Shown: positions 45,275 through 54,827 of the stretch, one piece after another
Position numbering within the stretch: position 1 is the stretch's first letter
Layout of the letters: the number at the start of each line of letters is the position of its first letter
DNA from: Pectobacterium versatile
GTDB lineage: Bacteria; Pseudomonadota; Gammaproteobacteria; Enterobacterales; Enterobacteriaceae
NCBI RefSeq assembly: GCF_020166435.1
Contig: NZ_JAINZP010000013.1
Span: 26,720 to 90,719 of the forward strand
Length of the DNA: 64,000 nt
Direction of reading: 5' to 3'
Made by a program: the position numbers and the translations under genes
Notes under the pieces: generated by a model
Seen by the model: only the letters and a program-made list of their open reading frames with translations
The model's database searches: none
What the model was told of the DNA's origin: nothing

Positions 45275-46183
45275 ATGGATCGTATAACGGCAGCCGAAGT
45301 GTTTGTGACTATTGTAGACCGCGGTAGCATGATCGCGGCGGCGGACACGCTGGATATGTCTCGGGCAATGGTGACGCGCTATCTGGCGGAGATGGAAACG
45401 TGGGCGGGGGCGCGGTTATTGCACCGCACCACGCGCAAGCTGAGTCTGACGGATGCCGGTGAAAAAACGCTGGCGCGCTGTCGGGAGATGCTGGCGCTGA
45501 CGGCGGATATGCGCGTCGAGGCCGATACCGACGATGCCACGTTAAGCGGTTTGCTGCGCATCGGCTGTTCGCAGTCGCTGGCGCAGGGGGCGCTCGGTAT
45601 GGCGATAACGGCTTTCCTGCGGCGGCATCCTCGGGTCGCTATCGACCTGCAAATGAATAACCGAACGGTGAATCTGGTTGAGGAACGTATCGATCTGGCG
45701 TTGCGTATCACCAATGAACTGGATCCTAATTTGATCGCCCGACCGCTTTCAAGCTGTGAGTCGGTGCTGTGTGCGTCGCCCTCTTATCTGAATGAGCACG
45801 GTATTCCACGACAGCTAACCGATCTTTCGATTCATAACTGCCTGACCTACACCTATTTCGGCAAAAGCCTGTGGCATTTTTCCCGCGGTGATGAAAAGTT
45901 TACGATTCCCGTTAGCGGTAACCTGAGCGGCAATGAGTCGCTGGTGCTGCTGGCCGGTGCGTTGGAAGGAGCCGGCATCGCCCTGCAACCGCGCTATTCT
46001 GTGGCGTCTTATCTCGCTAACGGACAACTGGTAGCGCTGTTGCCGGAATACCGTCCGCAGGCGATGGGGATTTATGGTATTTACACCTCGCGCCGCCAGA
46101 TGCCCGCCGCGCTGCGTACCCTGCTGGATTTTCTGGTGGAATGGTTTGCTCACGATCCTCGCTGGCGGGCGTTAGCGCTGTAA
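45275..46183 (+). CDS. LysR-type transcriptional regulator
   Basis: 302 residues. The N-terminal winged HTH ('AAADTLDMSRAMVTRYLAEMETWAGARLLHRTTRKLSLTDAG') is followed by a LysR substrate domain (about 90-295). It is of the CrgA/DhaR-like group with long C-terminal domain. It diverges from the MBL/DsbA-like pair, the likely targets. Effector unknown. Confidence 0.9.
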   Translation: MDRITAAEVFVTIVDRGSMIAAADTLDMSRAMVTRYLAEMETWAGARLLHRTTRKLSLTDAGEKTLARCREMLALTADMRVEADTDDATLSGLLRIGCSQSLAQGALGMAITAFLRRHPRVAIDLQMNNRTVNLVEERIDLALRITNELDPNLIARPLSSCESVLCASPSYLNEHGIPRQLTDLSIHNCLTYTYFGKSLWHFSRGDEKFTIPVSGNLSGNESLVLLAGALEGAGIALQPRYSVASYLANGQLVALLPEYRPQAMGIYGIYTSRRQMPAALRTLLDFLVEWFAHDPRWRALAL

Positions 46184-46215
46184 TCGGTGAAGTGAGCCGA
46201 ACCAAGGCCGGAGTA

Positions 46216-47139
46216 TTACTGCCGCAAGACCTGCTCCAGACGTGAAGGCACGCCCGCGGCATACTGCTTGAGTTGATCAATCACGGTATCGACTAGTGCT
46301 GAAGCGGGGCGGTGCAACGGACGAATCAGGCTGACCGTAAAAGGTACATCGATGCTGAAAGGCCGCACGACCACGCCGGAGGCGGCATAATCCAAGGCGG
46401 TGAGCGGGTTAACGATGGACAGCCCGATGCCCGCCCGCACCATCGCACACATTGACGCCGCGCTGTGTGTTTCCAGCACCATCCGGCGCGACACACCTTG
46501 TTCCTGAAATAGCTTGTCCAGCAACTGGCGATAGCTGTCGGCGCTCGACAGGCTGATGAAGGGTTCATCGGCAAAATCCTGCGGCGTGAGCACCGCTTTT
46601 TGCGCCAGCGGATGCCCGGCAGGCAGCACGCACACTTCATTGAGTAACATCAGCGTTTGCCGCTCGGTACCGGCTGGCGTGAGGCTGTTTTCCGTTAGGC
46701 CCAAATCGTGGCGCTGGGCAGACAGCCACTCTTCCAGCAGCGGCGATTCCTGCGGAATGATGTGCAGATTAAGCAGTGGATAACGCGCCAGCAGCGGCTT
46801 GCAGACATCAGGTAGCAGTGACTGTGAAAACACGGGCAGACAGGTAATAGAAAGCTGCGCCTGCTGAAAACGGCGAATATCGCTGGCGGCGTTGATGATC
46901 CGATCCAGTCCATAGTAAGAGCGCTGCACTTCTTCAAACAGCTGTAGTCCCTGCGCGGTGGGGTAAAGCCTGCCGCGTAGCCGCTCGAACAGCGTCATCT
47001 GAATCAGTTTCTCGAAGCGGGCCAGCTCACGACTGACGGTCGGCTGCGAGGTGTTCAGCAGGTCCGCCGCTTCTGTCAGATTGCCAGTGGTCATGACTGC
47101 ATGGAAAATCTCGATGTGTCGCAGGGATACTGCCGCCAT
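46216..47139 (-). CDS. lysR: LysR, activator of lysA
   Basis: 307 residues, LTTR with HTH 'NLTEAADLLNTSQPTVSRELARFEKL' and the usual substrate-binding domain. It is divergent from lysA with a 149 bp spacer, the arrangement of E. coli lysR-lysA, where LysR activates lysA in the absence of lysine (diaminopimelate as inducer). Confidence 0.92.
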   Translation of the reverse strand: MAAVSLRHIEIFHAVMTTGNLTEAADLLNTSQPTVSRELARFEKLIQMTLFERLRGRLYPTAQGLQLFEEVQRSYYGLDRIINAASDIRRFQQAQLSITCLPVFSQSLLPDVCKPLLARYPLLNLHIIPQESPLLEEWLSAQRHDLGLTENSLTPAGTERQTLMLLNEVCVLPAGHPLAQKAVLTPQDFADEPFISLSSADSYRQLLDKLFQEQGVSRRMVLETHSAASMCAMVRAGIGLSIVNPLTALDYAASGVVVRPFSIDVPFTVSLIRPLHRPASALVDTVIDQLKQYAAGVPSRLEQVLRQ

Positions 47140-47160
47140 GTCGCCTCCTTGATTTATTTT

Positions 47161-47190
47161 TATAAACCATCAGTTTGATAAACCATATCA
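47161..47190. promoter_or_regulatory. Probable LysR operator between lysR and lysA
   Basis: ATAAACCAT occurs at 47162-47170 and 47178-47186, 16 bp apart, and the second copy lies in the inverted repeat TGATA-AACCA-TATCA (47176-47190). Position and pattern fit a LysR-type binding site. Confidence 0.5.
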
Positions 47191-47288
47191 GAAATGAATA
47201 GAGTCTGCCTAAAACGATATTTGTTTACCAGGGAGGTAATTTTTATAGTGCTTCTCAACCACGATTAACCCGTAATTGGTAACTTTTT

Positions 47289-48551
47289 ATGCCACACGAT
47301 CTGAATGACGTAACACATGCTCTGAACGCACAAAGCCTGCGTGAACTGCCTGCCCGCTTTGGTTGTCCGGTTTGGGCCTATGATGCGCAGACCATCGTTA
47401 ACCGCATTGCCCAACTGCGCCAGTTCGACACCATTCGCTTCGCGCAGAAGGCGTGTTCCAACACGCATATTTTGCGCCTGATGCGTGAGCAGGGTGTGAA
47501 AGTGGATTCGGTATCGCTGGGGGAGATCGAGCGTGCGCTGATTGCGGGGTTTGTACCGGGCACCGACGCGCATGAGATCGTGTTTACCGCCGATCTGCTG
47601 GATCGCCCGACGCTACAACGCGTTTCCGAACTGAACATTCCGGTGAACGCCGGTTCAGTCGATATGCTGGAACAGCTCGGGCAGCAGTCACCGGGACATC
47701 CGGTGTGGCTGCGTGTGAATCCAGGATTTGGTCATGGTCACAGCCAGAAAACCAACACCGGCGGCGAGAACAGCAAGCACGGTATCTGGTACGGCGATTT
47801 GCCGCTGGCGCTGGCGCATATTCAGCGCTATCAGCTGAAGCTGGTAGGGATCCACATGCACATTGGTTCTGGCGTCGATTACGGCCATCTGGAACAAGTG
47901 TGCGAGGCGATGGTGCAGCAGGTCGTTGAGCTGGGTCAGGATATCGAGGCGATTTCAGCGGGTGGCGGGTTGTCTATTCCCTATCGCCACGGCGAAGAAG
48001 CGATTGATACTGAACACTACTACGGGCTGTGGAACGCGGCGCGCGAGAAAATTGCTGCACACCTTGGCCATCCGGTGACGCTGGAAATCGAACCGGGACG
48101 TTTTCTGGTCGCCGAATCCGGCGTGCTGGTGGCGGAAGTTCGGGCGATAAAATCGATGGGAAGTCGCCACTTTGTGCTGGTCGATGCCGGATTTAACGAT
48201 CTGATGCGTCCGGCGATGTACGGCAGCTATCACCATGTTTCTCTGCTGTCGGGCGATGGCCGCGATATCAGCCAGTCCACGCTGCGCGACAGCGTGATTG
48301 CCGGTCCGCTGTGTGAATCCGGAGATGTGTTCACCCAGCAGGCAGGCGGCGGCGTGGAAACGTTCGCGCTGCCAGATGCGCAGGTTGGCGACTATCTGGT
48401 ATTCCATGACACCGGTGCGTACGGTGCATCCATGTCTTCTAACTACAACAGCCGTCCGCTGCTGCCGGAAGTGCTGTTTGAAAACGGCGAACCGCGCCTG
48501 ATTCGCCGTCGTCAGACGCTGGACGAGCTGCTGGCGCTGGAAGCGCTTTAA
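47289..48551 (+). CDS. lysA: Diaminopimelate decarboxylase
   Basis: PLP enzyme of alanine-racemase-like fold III, 420 residues, last step of lysine biosynthesis (meso-DAP to lysine). PLP Lys is in 'RFAQKACSNTHIL', the specificity block in 'HMHIGSGVDYGHLE', 'GGGLSIPYRHGEE' binds phosphate, and 'CESGDVFT' has the active-site Cys from the second subunit. It diverges from lysR and converges with the EamA gene. Confidence 0.97.
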   Translation: MPHDLNDVTHALNAQSLRELPARFGCPVWAYDAQTIVNRIAQLRQFDTIRFAQKACSNTHILRLMREQGVKVDSVSLGEIERALIAGFVPGTDAHEIVFTADLLDRPTLQRVSELNIPVNAGSVDMLEQLGQQSPGHPVWLRVNPGFGHGHSQKTNTGGENSKHGIWYGDLPLALAHIQRYQLKLVGIHMHIGSGVDYGHLEQVCEAMVQQVVELGQDIEAISAGGGLSIPYRHGEEAIDTEHYYGLWNAAREKIAAHLGHPVTLEIEPGRFLVAESGVLVAEVRAIKSMGSRHFVLVDAGFNDLMRPAMYGSYHHVSLLSGDGRDISQSTLRDSVIAGPLCESGDVFTQQAGGGVETFALPDAQVGDYLVFHDTGAYGASMSSNYNSRPLLPEVLFENGEPRLIRRRQTLDELLALEAL

Positions 48552-48570
48552 TCGGTTTTATTCGGTGGTA

Positions 48571-49467
48571 TCAGGGGAGAAGCGCTCTGCTTTTCCCCCA
48601 GAACGTGATGCGCCAGCCGAACGTCATTCCGGCGGCGGACAGCAGAATTGCGACCGCCCCGGCAAGCTGCATGGCATCCAACCGATGCCCAAAAGCCGCC
48701 CAGTCTACCAGCGCCGCGATAACGGGATAGATAAACGACAGTGCGCCAACCAGCGCGGTCGGGATCTTCTGGATCGCGCTGTACAAGAGCGTCGACATTA
48801 GCCCGGTATGGATCACGCCAATCGCCACAAGCATTCCCCACTGTGAAGCCGTAGGAGAAGCAGGTATTGCCGCGAAGGGCGCAAGAACCACAACGCCAAC
48901 GAGCAGCTGTATCAGCACGAGCACATGCGGCGGAATTCCTGACAGTTTTTTCGTTATCGCGGCTGCAATGGCATAAAAGAACGCAGCACCTAATGCCATC
49001 AGTACGCCAGAGAGATAACCGTTACTATCGCTGTCGGCCTCGGTTTGAGCGCTGACGATCAGGACGATGCCGCCAAAGGCGCACAGTAACCAGCTGGTTT
49101 TGTTGAGGGTCAGCGTTTCCCTGAAAAAGATCGCGCCTAGCCCCACAAGCATAAAGGGCTGCGAGTGATAAACCACAGTGGCGACGGCAATAGATGCCTG
49201 CGAGTAAGCACCGAACAGCAGCGTCCAGTTGAGCACCAGCGCCAGACCACCGAGTACGGCAATGCCAGCCTGTTTTCTGCTAATGATACCTCGCCGCAGC
49301 AATCCCAATAGCCCGCAGACGATTAACATCGTCAATGCGCCGAACGCGCAGCGCCAGAAGACCGCCGTCATGGCTGGCTGTCCTGCCGTTAAAACGAACC
49401 AGCCAACCGTACCGGAAATGATCATCGCGATAGTCATTTCTATCGTGCCGCGAGTCTGGGGTGTCAT
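48571..49467 (-). CDS. EamA/DMT family exporter
   Basis: 298 residues, ten transmembrane helices in two EamA repeats (start 'GTIEMTIAMIISGTVGWFV', second repeat at about 150). AGGAAA precedes the ATG. It diverges from an XRE-cupin regulator whose operator-like palindrome lies in the spacer, so exporter expression is probably regulator-controlled. Substrate is not inferable. Confidence 0.88.
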   Translation of the reverse strand: MTPQTRGTIEMTIAMIISGTVGWFVLTAGQPAMTAVFWRCAFGALTMLIVCGLLGLLRRGIISRKQAGIAVLGGLALVLNWTLLFGAYSQASIAVATVVYHSQPFMLVGLGAIFFRETLTLNKTSWLLCAFGGIVLIVSAQTEADSDSNGYLSGVLMALGAAFFYAIAAAITKKLSGIPPHVLVLIQLLVGVVVLAPFAAIPASPTASQWGMLVAIGVIHTGLMSTLLYSAIQKIPTALVGALSFIYPVIAALVDWAAFGHRLDAMQLAGAVAILLSAAGMTFGWRITFWGKSRALLP

Positions 49468-49558
49468 CTTTTTTTCCTGCCTGTCAGTGTGAAAAGTGTG
49501 CTGCTATAGCGAACGAAATTTTTTATAATGAACAACAGGACAAAATAATGAACACAAA

Positions 49559-49586
49559 CCATTTGTTCGTCAAGTCGAACAAATGG
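49559..49586. promoter_or_regulatory. Perfect palindromic operator candidate before the XRE-cupin gene
   Basis: CCATTTGTTCG / CGAACAAATGG, 11 bp arms around TCAAGT. It is just upstream of the regulator start, in the spacer shared with the EamA gene. Near-TATAAT at 49524-49529. Autoregulation and control of the exporter are plausible. Confidence 0.65.
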
Positions 49587-49603
49587 ACATTATGGTGAAC
49601 GCT

Positions 49604-50185
49604 ATGACGATCGATAATCAGGAAAATGGCGTGCAGGAAATCACGCCTATTGCACGGCTGGCCGTTGCTATTCGGCGTGAACGTGAGCGGTTAAACCTGT
49701 CAGTCACCGAGCTGGCAAAGCGTGCGGGGCTGGCTAAATCAACGCTTTCACAGCTGGAAACCGGGATCGGCAACCCGAGCCTGGAAACGCTCTGGGCATT
49801 GGCGATGGCACTTGACGTGCAGGTCAGCCAGTTGATTGGCCAATCTCGTCAGCACGTACAGGTGATTCGAGCTAATGAAGGCGCAGCCACCTATTCGGAG
49901 CAGGCAAACTATGCCGCGACGCTGCTGGCTGCCTGTCCGGCTGGCGTGCAGCGTGATATCTATCGGCTTAAGGTGCAGCCGGGCGAGGCTAGAATCTCGC
50001 AACCGCATATGCCCGGAACGATAGAACATGTGATTCTGAGCAGCGGCCGCGCCAGAATCGGGCCTGTCACACAGCCCGTCGAACTGAGCACGGGGGATTA
50101 CATCAGCTATTCGGCGGATGTCCCGCACCTGTTTGATGCGCTGGAAGCGGATACGAGCGCGGTGATGTTGATTGAACATGGCTAA
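49604..50185 (+). CDS. XRE-family regulator with cupin domain
   Basis: About 193 residues: an N-terminal HTH ('NLSVTELAKRAGLAKSTLSQLETGIGNPSLETLWALA') and a C-terminal cupin (about 105-190). ATGs at 49583 and 49592 are alternatives; the first lies inside the palindrome. None has a clear ribosome-binding site. The HTH-cupin pair usually senses a small molecule or amino acid. It is divergent from the EamA exporter gene. Confidence 0.85.
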   Translation: MTIDNQENGVQEITPIARLAVAIRRERERLNLSVTELAKRAGLAKSTLSQLETGIGNPSLETLWALAMALDVQVSQLIGQSRQHVQVIRANEGAATYSEQANYAATLLAACPAGVQRDIYRLKVQPGEARISQPHMPGTIEHVILSSGRARIGPVTQPVELSTGDYISYSADVPHLFDALEADTSAVMLIEHG

Positions 50186-50237
50186 AGAGGTGACCCCGTG
50201 CAGGCTGCTTACATGGGACGCAGTTTTACGGTGAGCT

Positions 50238-51251
50238 TTACTTAGCGTAGTACGGCCCTTTCTGTACCGACTCGCGGATTTTTAGCTCTCCGGTGAAGGG
50301 CTGTAGCGGGTTGACGTCTTTGCCCGCGATCAGATCCAGTACTTGCGTAATCGCGGTGGCGGCCATCTCTTCAATCGGCATGTAGACGGTGGAAAGTGAA
50401 GGGTGCAGATAGGTCGCGCAGGGCTCATCGTCAAAACCGAAGACGGAGACATCCTGCGGTAATTTTTTTCCCGCCTCGTACAGCGCTTTCATCGCGCCAA
50501 TCGCCATGTGATCGTTGCTGACAAACAGCGCGCTAAAGCTGACGCCGCTGTCCAGCAACTGGCGTGCAGCCTGATAGCCGCTGGCGACCATGCTGGTGCC
50601 ATATGCCACCCGACGTGGTTCAAGCGCGATCTGGTGGGTGGTTAATGCCTGCTGATAGCCCGCGAGCCGCGCCTGCGCCGTCGGCGTTTTCATCGGTGCG
50701 GTGATGCAGGCGATCTCTCGGTGGCCCTGTTCGATCAGGTAATTCACCACGTCAAACGCGGCCTGCTGCTGGCGGAAGAAAATACAGCGTTCCCGCGCCT
50801 GTGGCAGATCGCGATTCATCACGATCATCGGAATAGTCAGCGTGTCGAGCAGCGTCATGAGGTCCGATTCGGACATATAGCGGGTATAGAGGATAATGGC
50901 GTCGCATTGTCTGTCAGACAGAAGCTGCACCGCACGCTGCTCATCTTCCGGCGTATCGTGCCCGTCGGTGACGATCAGGTGTTTACCGTTGCTTTCCGCG
51001 ATATCCGCCGCACGGCGCAACAGGCGGCCAAAGTAGGGGCCGTCAAAATTGGAAATAACGAGACCAATGCTGTTTGAAGTACGACGAGCCAGCGAACGCG
51101 CCAGAAAGTTAGGACGGTAGCCTAGCTCCTCCATTGCCTGAAATACGGCATCGCGTGTTGCCTGTTTGACCTGACCCGTGCCGTTTAGCACTCTGGAGAC
51201 GGTCGCTTTAGACACGCCTGCACGTCTTGCCACCTCAAGCATGGTTTTCAT
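50238..51251 (-). CDS. LacI-family repressor, AscG-like
   Basis: 337 residues: N-terminal HTH ('MLEVARRAGVSKATVSRVLNGT') and periplasmic-binding-like sugar domain with 'LFVSNDHMAIGAMKALYEAGK'. AscG and GalR are the closest in pattern; AscG is favoured because a PTS beta-glucoside system follows. It is adjacent to the IIA gene on the same strand, and divergent from celB. Confidence 0.85.
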   Translation of the reverse strand: MKTMLEVARRAGVSKATVSRVLNGTGQVKQATRDAVFQAMEELGYRPNFLARSLARRTSNSIGLVISNFDGPYFGRLLRRAADIAESNGKHLIVTDGHDTPEDEQRAVQLLSDRQCDAIILYTRYMSESDLMTLLDTLTIPMIVMNRDLPQARERCIFFRQQQAAFDVVNYLIEQGHREIACITAPMKTPTAQARLAGYQQALTTHQIALEPRRVAYGTSMVASGYQAARQLLDSGVSFSALFVSNDHMAIGAMKALYEAGKKLPQDVSVFGFDDEPCATYLHPSLSTVYMPIEEMAATAITQVLDLIAGKDVNPLQPFTGELKIRESVQKGPYYAK

Positions 51252-51307
51252 CGCTGCACCTTAATTGAGTATGATGACGGGCTAAAAACGCCTATTCATC
51301 CCTGTTA

Positions 51308-51365
51308 CGAACATCATATGGCATGTTACCACAGGCATATTGTTGGATTTAACGCCTGATGTTCG
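51308..51365. promoter_or_regulatory. Spaced inverted repeat between the LacI and IIA genes
   Basis: CGAACATCA (51308-51316) and its exact complement TGATGTTCG (51357-51365), 40 bp apart, in the spacer upstream of the LacI gene. Either a long stem-loop terminating the IIA transcript or half-sites for a looping repressor. Confidence 0.45.
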
Positions 51366-51384
51366 TTTCTCAATCAGATTTTTG

Positions 51385-51729
51385 TCAATTTTGTGATGCA
51401 GCCATTTCTCGGCGTAGCAAGACAATCTCTTCCGCCAAATCCCGGCAGAGCATGGCGGTCATCAGATGATCCTGCGCATGCACCATGATCAGGTTGACGG
51501 GCACCTTGCCTTCCCCTTCGTCCAGACCGATCAGCCGTGTTTGAACGCGGTGAGCCGCACGCGCCGCTTCTTGTGACGCCGCGAGCAGATCGTCAGCCTG
51601 TTGCCACTCCCGCTGACGCGCGGCCTGAATGGCCATCATGGCGTTTGAGCGCGCTTCACCCGCATTAATCAGCAGTTCCATCACGGTTTGTTCCATATCG
51701 AATGCAGGAATGTTTTCTGTGTCTTTCAT
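51385..51729 (-). CDS. celC: PTS lactose/cellobiose-type EIIA
   Basis: 114 residues, trimeric helical IIA of the Lac family. The phosphorylated His is in 'IMVHAQDHLMTAM' (about residue 88). It passes phosphate from HPr to the IIB encoded at 54828-55145. Unusually it is divergent from celB rather than in one operon with it, so the two halves of the system share the 270 bp control region. Confidence 0.88.
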   Translation of the reverse strand: MKDTENIPAFDMEQTVMELLINAGEARSNAMMAIQAARQREWQQADDLLAASQEAARAAHRVQTRLIGLDEGEGKVPVNLIMVHAQDHLMTAMLCRDLAEEIVLLRREMAASQN

Positions 51730-51798
51730 CGTAGGTTTCCTTATCGCAGTCAGGAAAGCAGCCCAAGTTGGTTGAGAACTTATGTGGCTGAGAATTTA

Positions 51799-51905
51799 TG
51801 GTATGCCAAAAATCACATTTTCATCATATTGGAATTCCAATATCGTCTTGTGAGAATCATGTCACAGAAAAATAATTCATTATGGTTGATTTTTGGTATG
51901 CCAAA
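51799..51905. promoter_or_regulatory. Symmetric operator array in the divergent celC/celB control region
   Basis: TGGTATGCCAAA occurs twice as exact direct copies (51799-51810 and 51894-51905). Between them lies the perfect 18 bp palindrome ATATTGGAATTCCAATAT (51826-51843) and TGTGA-N8-TCACA (51849-51866), which has CRP half-sites but two bases too many in the spacer. This looks like a composite regulatory region for the PTS genes. Confidence 0.6.
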
Positions 51906-51999
51906 CGCGAAAGCGCGGTACCTGCATTTACCCTGCGCGTAACGGCCATCCCGCGTGTCACACGCGATATAACAATATGATGATGAAAGAGGTGGTGTT

Positions 52000-53337
52000 A
52001 TGTCATTTAAGGACCAACTGATTGATTCATTGGGCTCATTTGCCAATAAATTTAACAGTCTGCGTTACATTATGGCGATTAAGGCATCCTTTATTACGCT
52101 GATGCCAGTCATTATCGTCGGGGCGTTTTCCGTTCTGATTTCCAACATGGTGATGGACCCGAAAAATGGTCTGGCCAGTTTTCCCCTATTTTCGTTTCTG
52201 GCTGAACTTAAACCGATTATGAGTGGCATTAACTACGCCACGCTCAGCTTTCTGACTATCGGTGCCGTCTTCCTGATTGGTATCGAGCTTGGGAAGATTA
52301 ACGGTTCACGCGGGCTGTTTCCCGGCCTGCTTGCGGTGATCTGCTTTATTGCCGTCACGCCAACCACGATCGAAATGGCCGTCAACGGGCAGATGATGGT
52401 GGTGAAAGACGTGCTGGCTAAACAGTTCTCCGATACCAAAAGCCTGTTTCTGGGGATGTTCATCGCCATCCTGTCTGTCGAGATGTATACCAAGCTACAA
52501 AATATTGATCGGTTGCAGATTAAAATGCCGGACAGCGTGCCGCCCAACGTCGCCGCCTCTTTTTCTGCTCTGTTTCCCTCCATCATCACGGTGGTTGCGA
52601 TTGCCACCTTTGGGTTTGTGTTTCACCGCGTGACGGGCATGTATCTATATGATGCCGTTTATAAAATCGTACAGCAGCCGCTGGAATCCGTAGTGCAAAG
52701 CCTACCCGGTTTACTGGTACTGATGTTTGTCGCTCAGCTGTTCTGGGTGATCGGGATTCACGGCAACCAGATGATTAAACCGATTCGTGAGCCGCTGCTG
52801 CTGGGGGCGATTGCCGTCAACATGACCGCGTTTGAACAGGGGCATGAGATACCGAACATTATCACTATGCCGTTCTGGGATGTGTACATGAGCATCGGCG
52901 GTTCCGGCTTGACCATTGGCCTGCTGCTGGCGGTGATGATTGCCTCCAAGCGCAAAGAGATGAAAGAGATCGCCAAAATTTCTTTCGGCCCCAGCGTGTT
53001 CAATATTAATGAGCCGGTAATTTTTGGTATGCCGATTATGCTCAACCCGATTCTGGCTATTCCCTTCATTATCACACCGTTAGTGACGGGCACGATTGGT
53101 TATTTCGCCACCAGTATGGGCTTTGCGGGCAAAGCCGTGGTGATGGTGCCGTGGACTACACCGCCGATCATTAACGCCTGGCTGTCGACGGCGGGATCGA
53201 TGGGAGCCGTCGCTACACAGATCGTATGCATCATCGTCGCGATGCTGATCTATCTGCCGTTTGTCAAAGTGGCGTCCCGTCGTGCTGAACTGGCGCAGTT
53301 GGAAGCAGAAAAGCAGGCCGCAGCGGAAAAAGCCTGA
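52000..53337 (+). CDS. celB: PTS lactose/cellobiose-type EIIC permease
   Basis: 445 residues, about ten transmembrane helices of the Lac-family IIC: 'YIMAIKASFITLMPVIIVGAFSVLI', 'VIGIHGNQMIKPIREPLLL', and 'SVFNINEPVIFGMPIMLNPILAIPF' with the conserved NEP sugar-site. It imports and phosphorylates beta-glucosides such as cellobiose together with IIA and IIB. First gene of the celB-GH1-celA operon. Confidence 0.92.
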   Translation: MSFKDQLIDSLGSFANKFNSLRYIMAIKASFITLMPVIIVGAFSVLISNMVMDPKNGLASFPLFSFLAELKPIMSGINYATLSFLTIGAVFLIGIELGKINGSRGLFPGLLAVICFIAVTPTTIEMAVNGQMMVVKDVLAKQFSDTKSLFLGMFIAILSVEMYTKLQNIDRLQIKMPDSVPPNVAASFSALFPSIITVVAIATFGFVFHRVTGMYLYDAVYKIVQQPLESVVQSLPGLLVLMFVAQLFWVIGIHGNQMIKPIREPLLLGAIAVNMTAFEQGHEIPNIITMPFWDVYMSIGGSGLTIGLLLAVMIASKRKEMKEIAKISFGPSVFNINEPVIFGMPIMLNPILAIPFIITPLVTGTIGYFATSMGFAGKAVVMVPWTTPPIINAWLSTAGSMGAVATQIVCIIVAMLIYLPFVKVASRRAELAQLEAEKQAAAEKA

Positions 53338-53361
53338 AACGGACGAGAAGAGAGGTAACGC

Positions 53362-54798
53362 ATGAGTAAGGTTGCACTGACTATTCCACCGGATTTTATT
53401 CTGGGCGCAGCGGCATCGGCATGGCAAACGGAAGGATGGAGCGGCAAGAAAGCCGGGCAGGATTCCTATCTGGATCTCTGGTACAAGCAGGATCGTCAGG
53501 TTTGGCATAACGGCTACGGCCCGGCGAAAGCGACGGATTTCTTTAATCGCTATCGGGAAGACGTGGCGCTGATGAAGCTGGCAGGGCTGACGCACTATCG
53601 TACGTCGATCAACTGGTCACGCTTTATGCTGGACTATGAGCAAGGCATCGTCGACGAAGAGTACGCGGCCTACATCGATAACCTGCTGGATGAAATGCAC
53701 CGGCAGGGAATCGAACCGATGATCTGCCTTGAACATTACGAGCTGCCCGCTTGCCTGCTGGAGAAGTATCAGGGCTGGTCATCAAAGCAGGTGGTGGAGT
53801 GGTTTGTGCTGTACGCCGACGCGGTTTTTGCCCGCTATGCCGGGAAAGTGAAGCGCTGGTTTACCTTCAATGAGCCGATTGTGGTGCAGACGCGCGTTTA
53901 TCTGGACGCGCTACGCTACCCTTATGAGCAGAACACGCACACCTGGATGCAGTGGAATCACCATAAGAATCTAGCGACGGCAAAAGTGGTGCAGCGGTTT
54001 CGGCAGCAGGGCTATCACCAGAATGGCGGCTCGATCGGCGTGATCCTCAATCCCGAAGTCACGTATCCGCGATCCCGTGCGGCGCACGATGTGAAAGCGG
54101 CGCACCTTTACGATCTGTTCTATAACCGGGTTTTCCTCGATCCGGCGTTAAAAGGGGAATATCCGGCGGAACTGATGGCATTACTGGCACAGCATCAGGT
54201 GAAGTGGGATTACACGGAAGAAGAGCTGGCGATCATTCGGGATAATACGGTCGATGAGGTGGGGATCAACCTGTATTACCCGCATCGGGTCAAAGCGCCC
54301 AGCCGCGAATGGAACAAGGAGACACCGTTCCACCCGGCCTATTACTACGAGCACTTTGAGCTGCCGGGGCGTCGGATGAACACCTCGCGTGGCTGGGAGA
54401 TCAATCCCAAAATCATTTACGACATGGCGAAACGCATAGAGCGCGACTACGGCAATGCGCCGTGGTTTGTGGCGGAAAACGGTATCGGTATCGAGAACGA
54501 AGCGCGCTTTAAAGACGATGCGGGCGTGATTCAGGACGATTACCGCATCGCATTTATTGCCGAGCACCTTTACTGGACGCTGAAGGCGAAGGAAGAGGGG
54601 GCAAACTGCCGCGGCTACATGCTGTGGGCGTTTACCGACAACGTCTCGCCGATGAACGCGTTTAAAAACCGCTACGGATTGATCGAAATCGATCTGGAAC
54701 AGGGTCGGCAACGGCGGCCGAAAAAATCCGCCGCCTGGTTTCGTCAGCTACACGACACGCGTCGGCTTGAATTGACGCTGGATGATGAAGAGAAATAG
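53362..54798 (+). CDS. 6-phospho-beta-glucosidase (GH1)
   Basis: 478 residues, GH1 TIM barrel. Acid/base Glu in 'WFTFNEPIV', nucleophile Glu in 'WFVAENGIG', phosphate-binding region near 'NRYGLIEID'. It hydrolyses phosphorylated cellobiose or aryl glucosides made by the PTS encoded around it. Good ribosome-binding site (GAGAGG) 24 bp after celB. Confidence 0.93.
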   Translation: MSKVALTIPPDFILGAAASAWQTEGWSGKKAGQDSYLDLWYKQDRQVWHNGYGPAKATDFFNRYREDVALMKLAGLTHYRTSINWSRFMLDYEQGIVDEEYAAYIDNLLDEMHRQGIEPMICLEHYELPACLLEKYQGWSSKQVVEWFVLYADAVFARYAGKVKRWFTFNEPIVVQTRVYLDALRYPYEQNTHTWMQWNHHKNLATAKVVQRFRQQGYHQNGGSIGVILNPEVTYPRSRAAHDVKAAHLYDLFYNRVFLDPALKGEYPAELMALLAQHQVKWDYTEEELAIIRDNTVDEVGINLYYPHRVKAPSREWNKETPFHPAYYYEHFELPGRRMNTSRGWEINPKIIYDMAKRIERDYGNAPWFVAENGIGIENEARFKDDAGVIQDDYRIAFIAEHLYWTLKAKEEGANCRGYMLWAFTDNVSPMNAFKNRYGLIEIDLEQGRQRRPKKSAAWFRQLHDTRRLELTLDDEEK

Positions 54799-54827
54799 GT
54801 GCAGATAACCAAAATGAGGAACGGAAT

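Noticed and set aside
51849..51866. Standard CRP site in the celC/celB spacer
   Set aside because: Half-sites are separated by 8 rather than 6 bases, so I kept it only as CRP-like.
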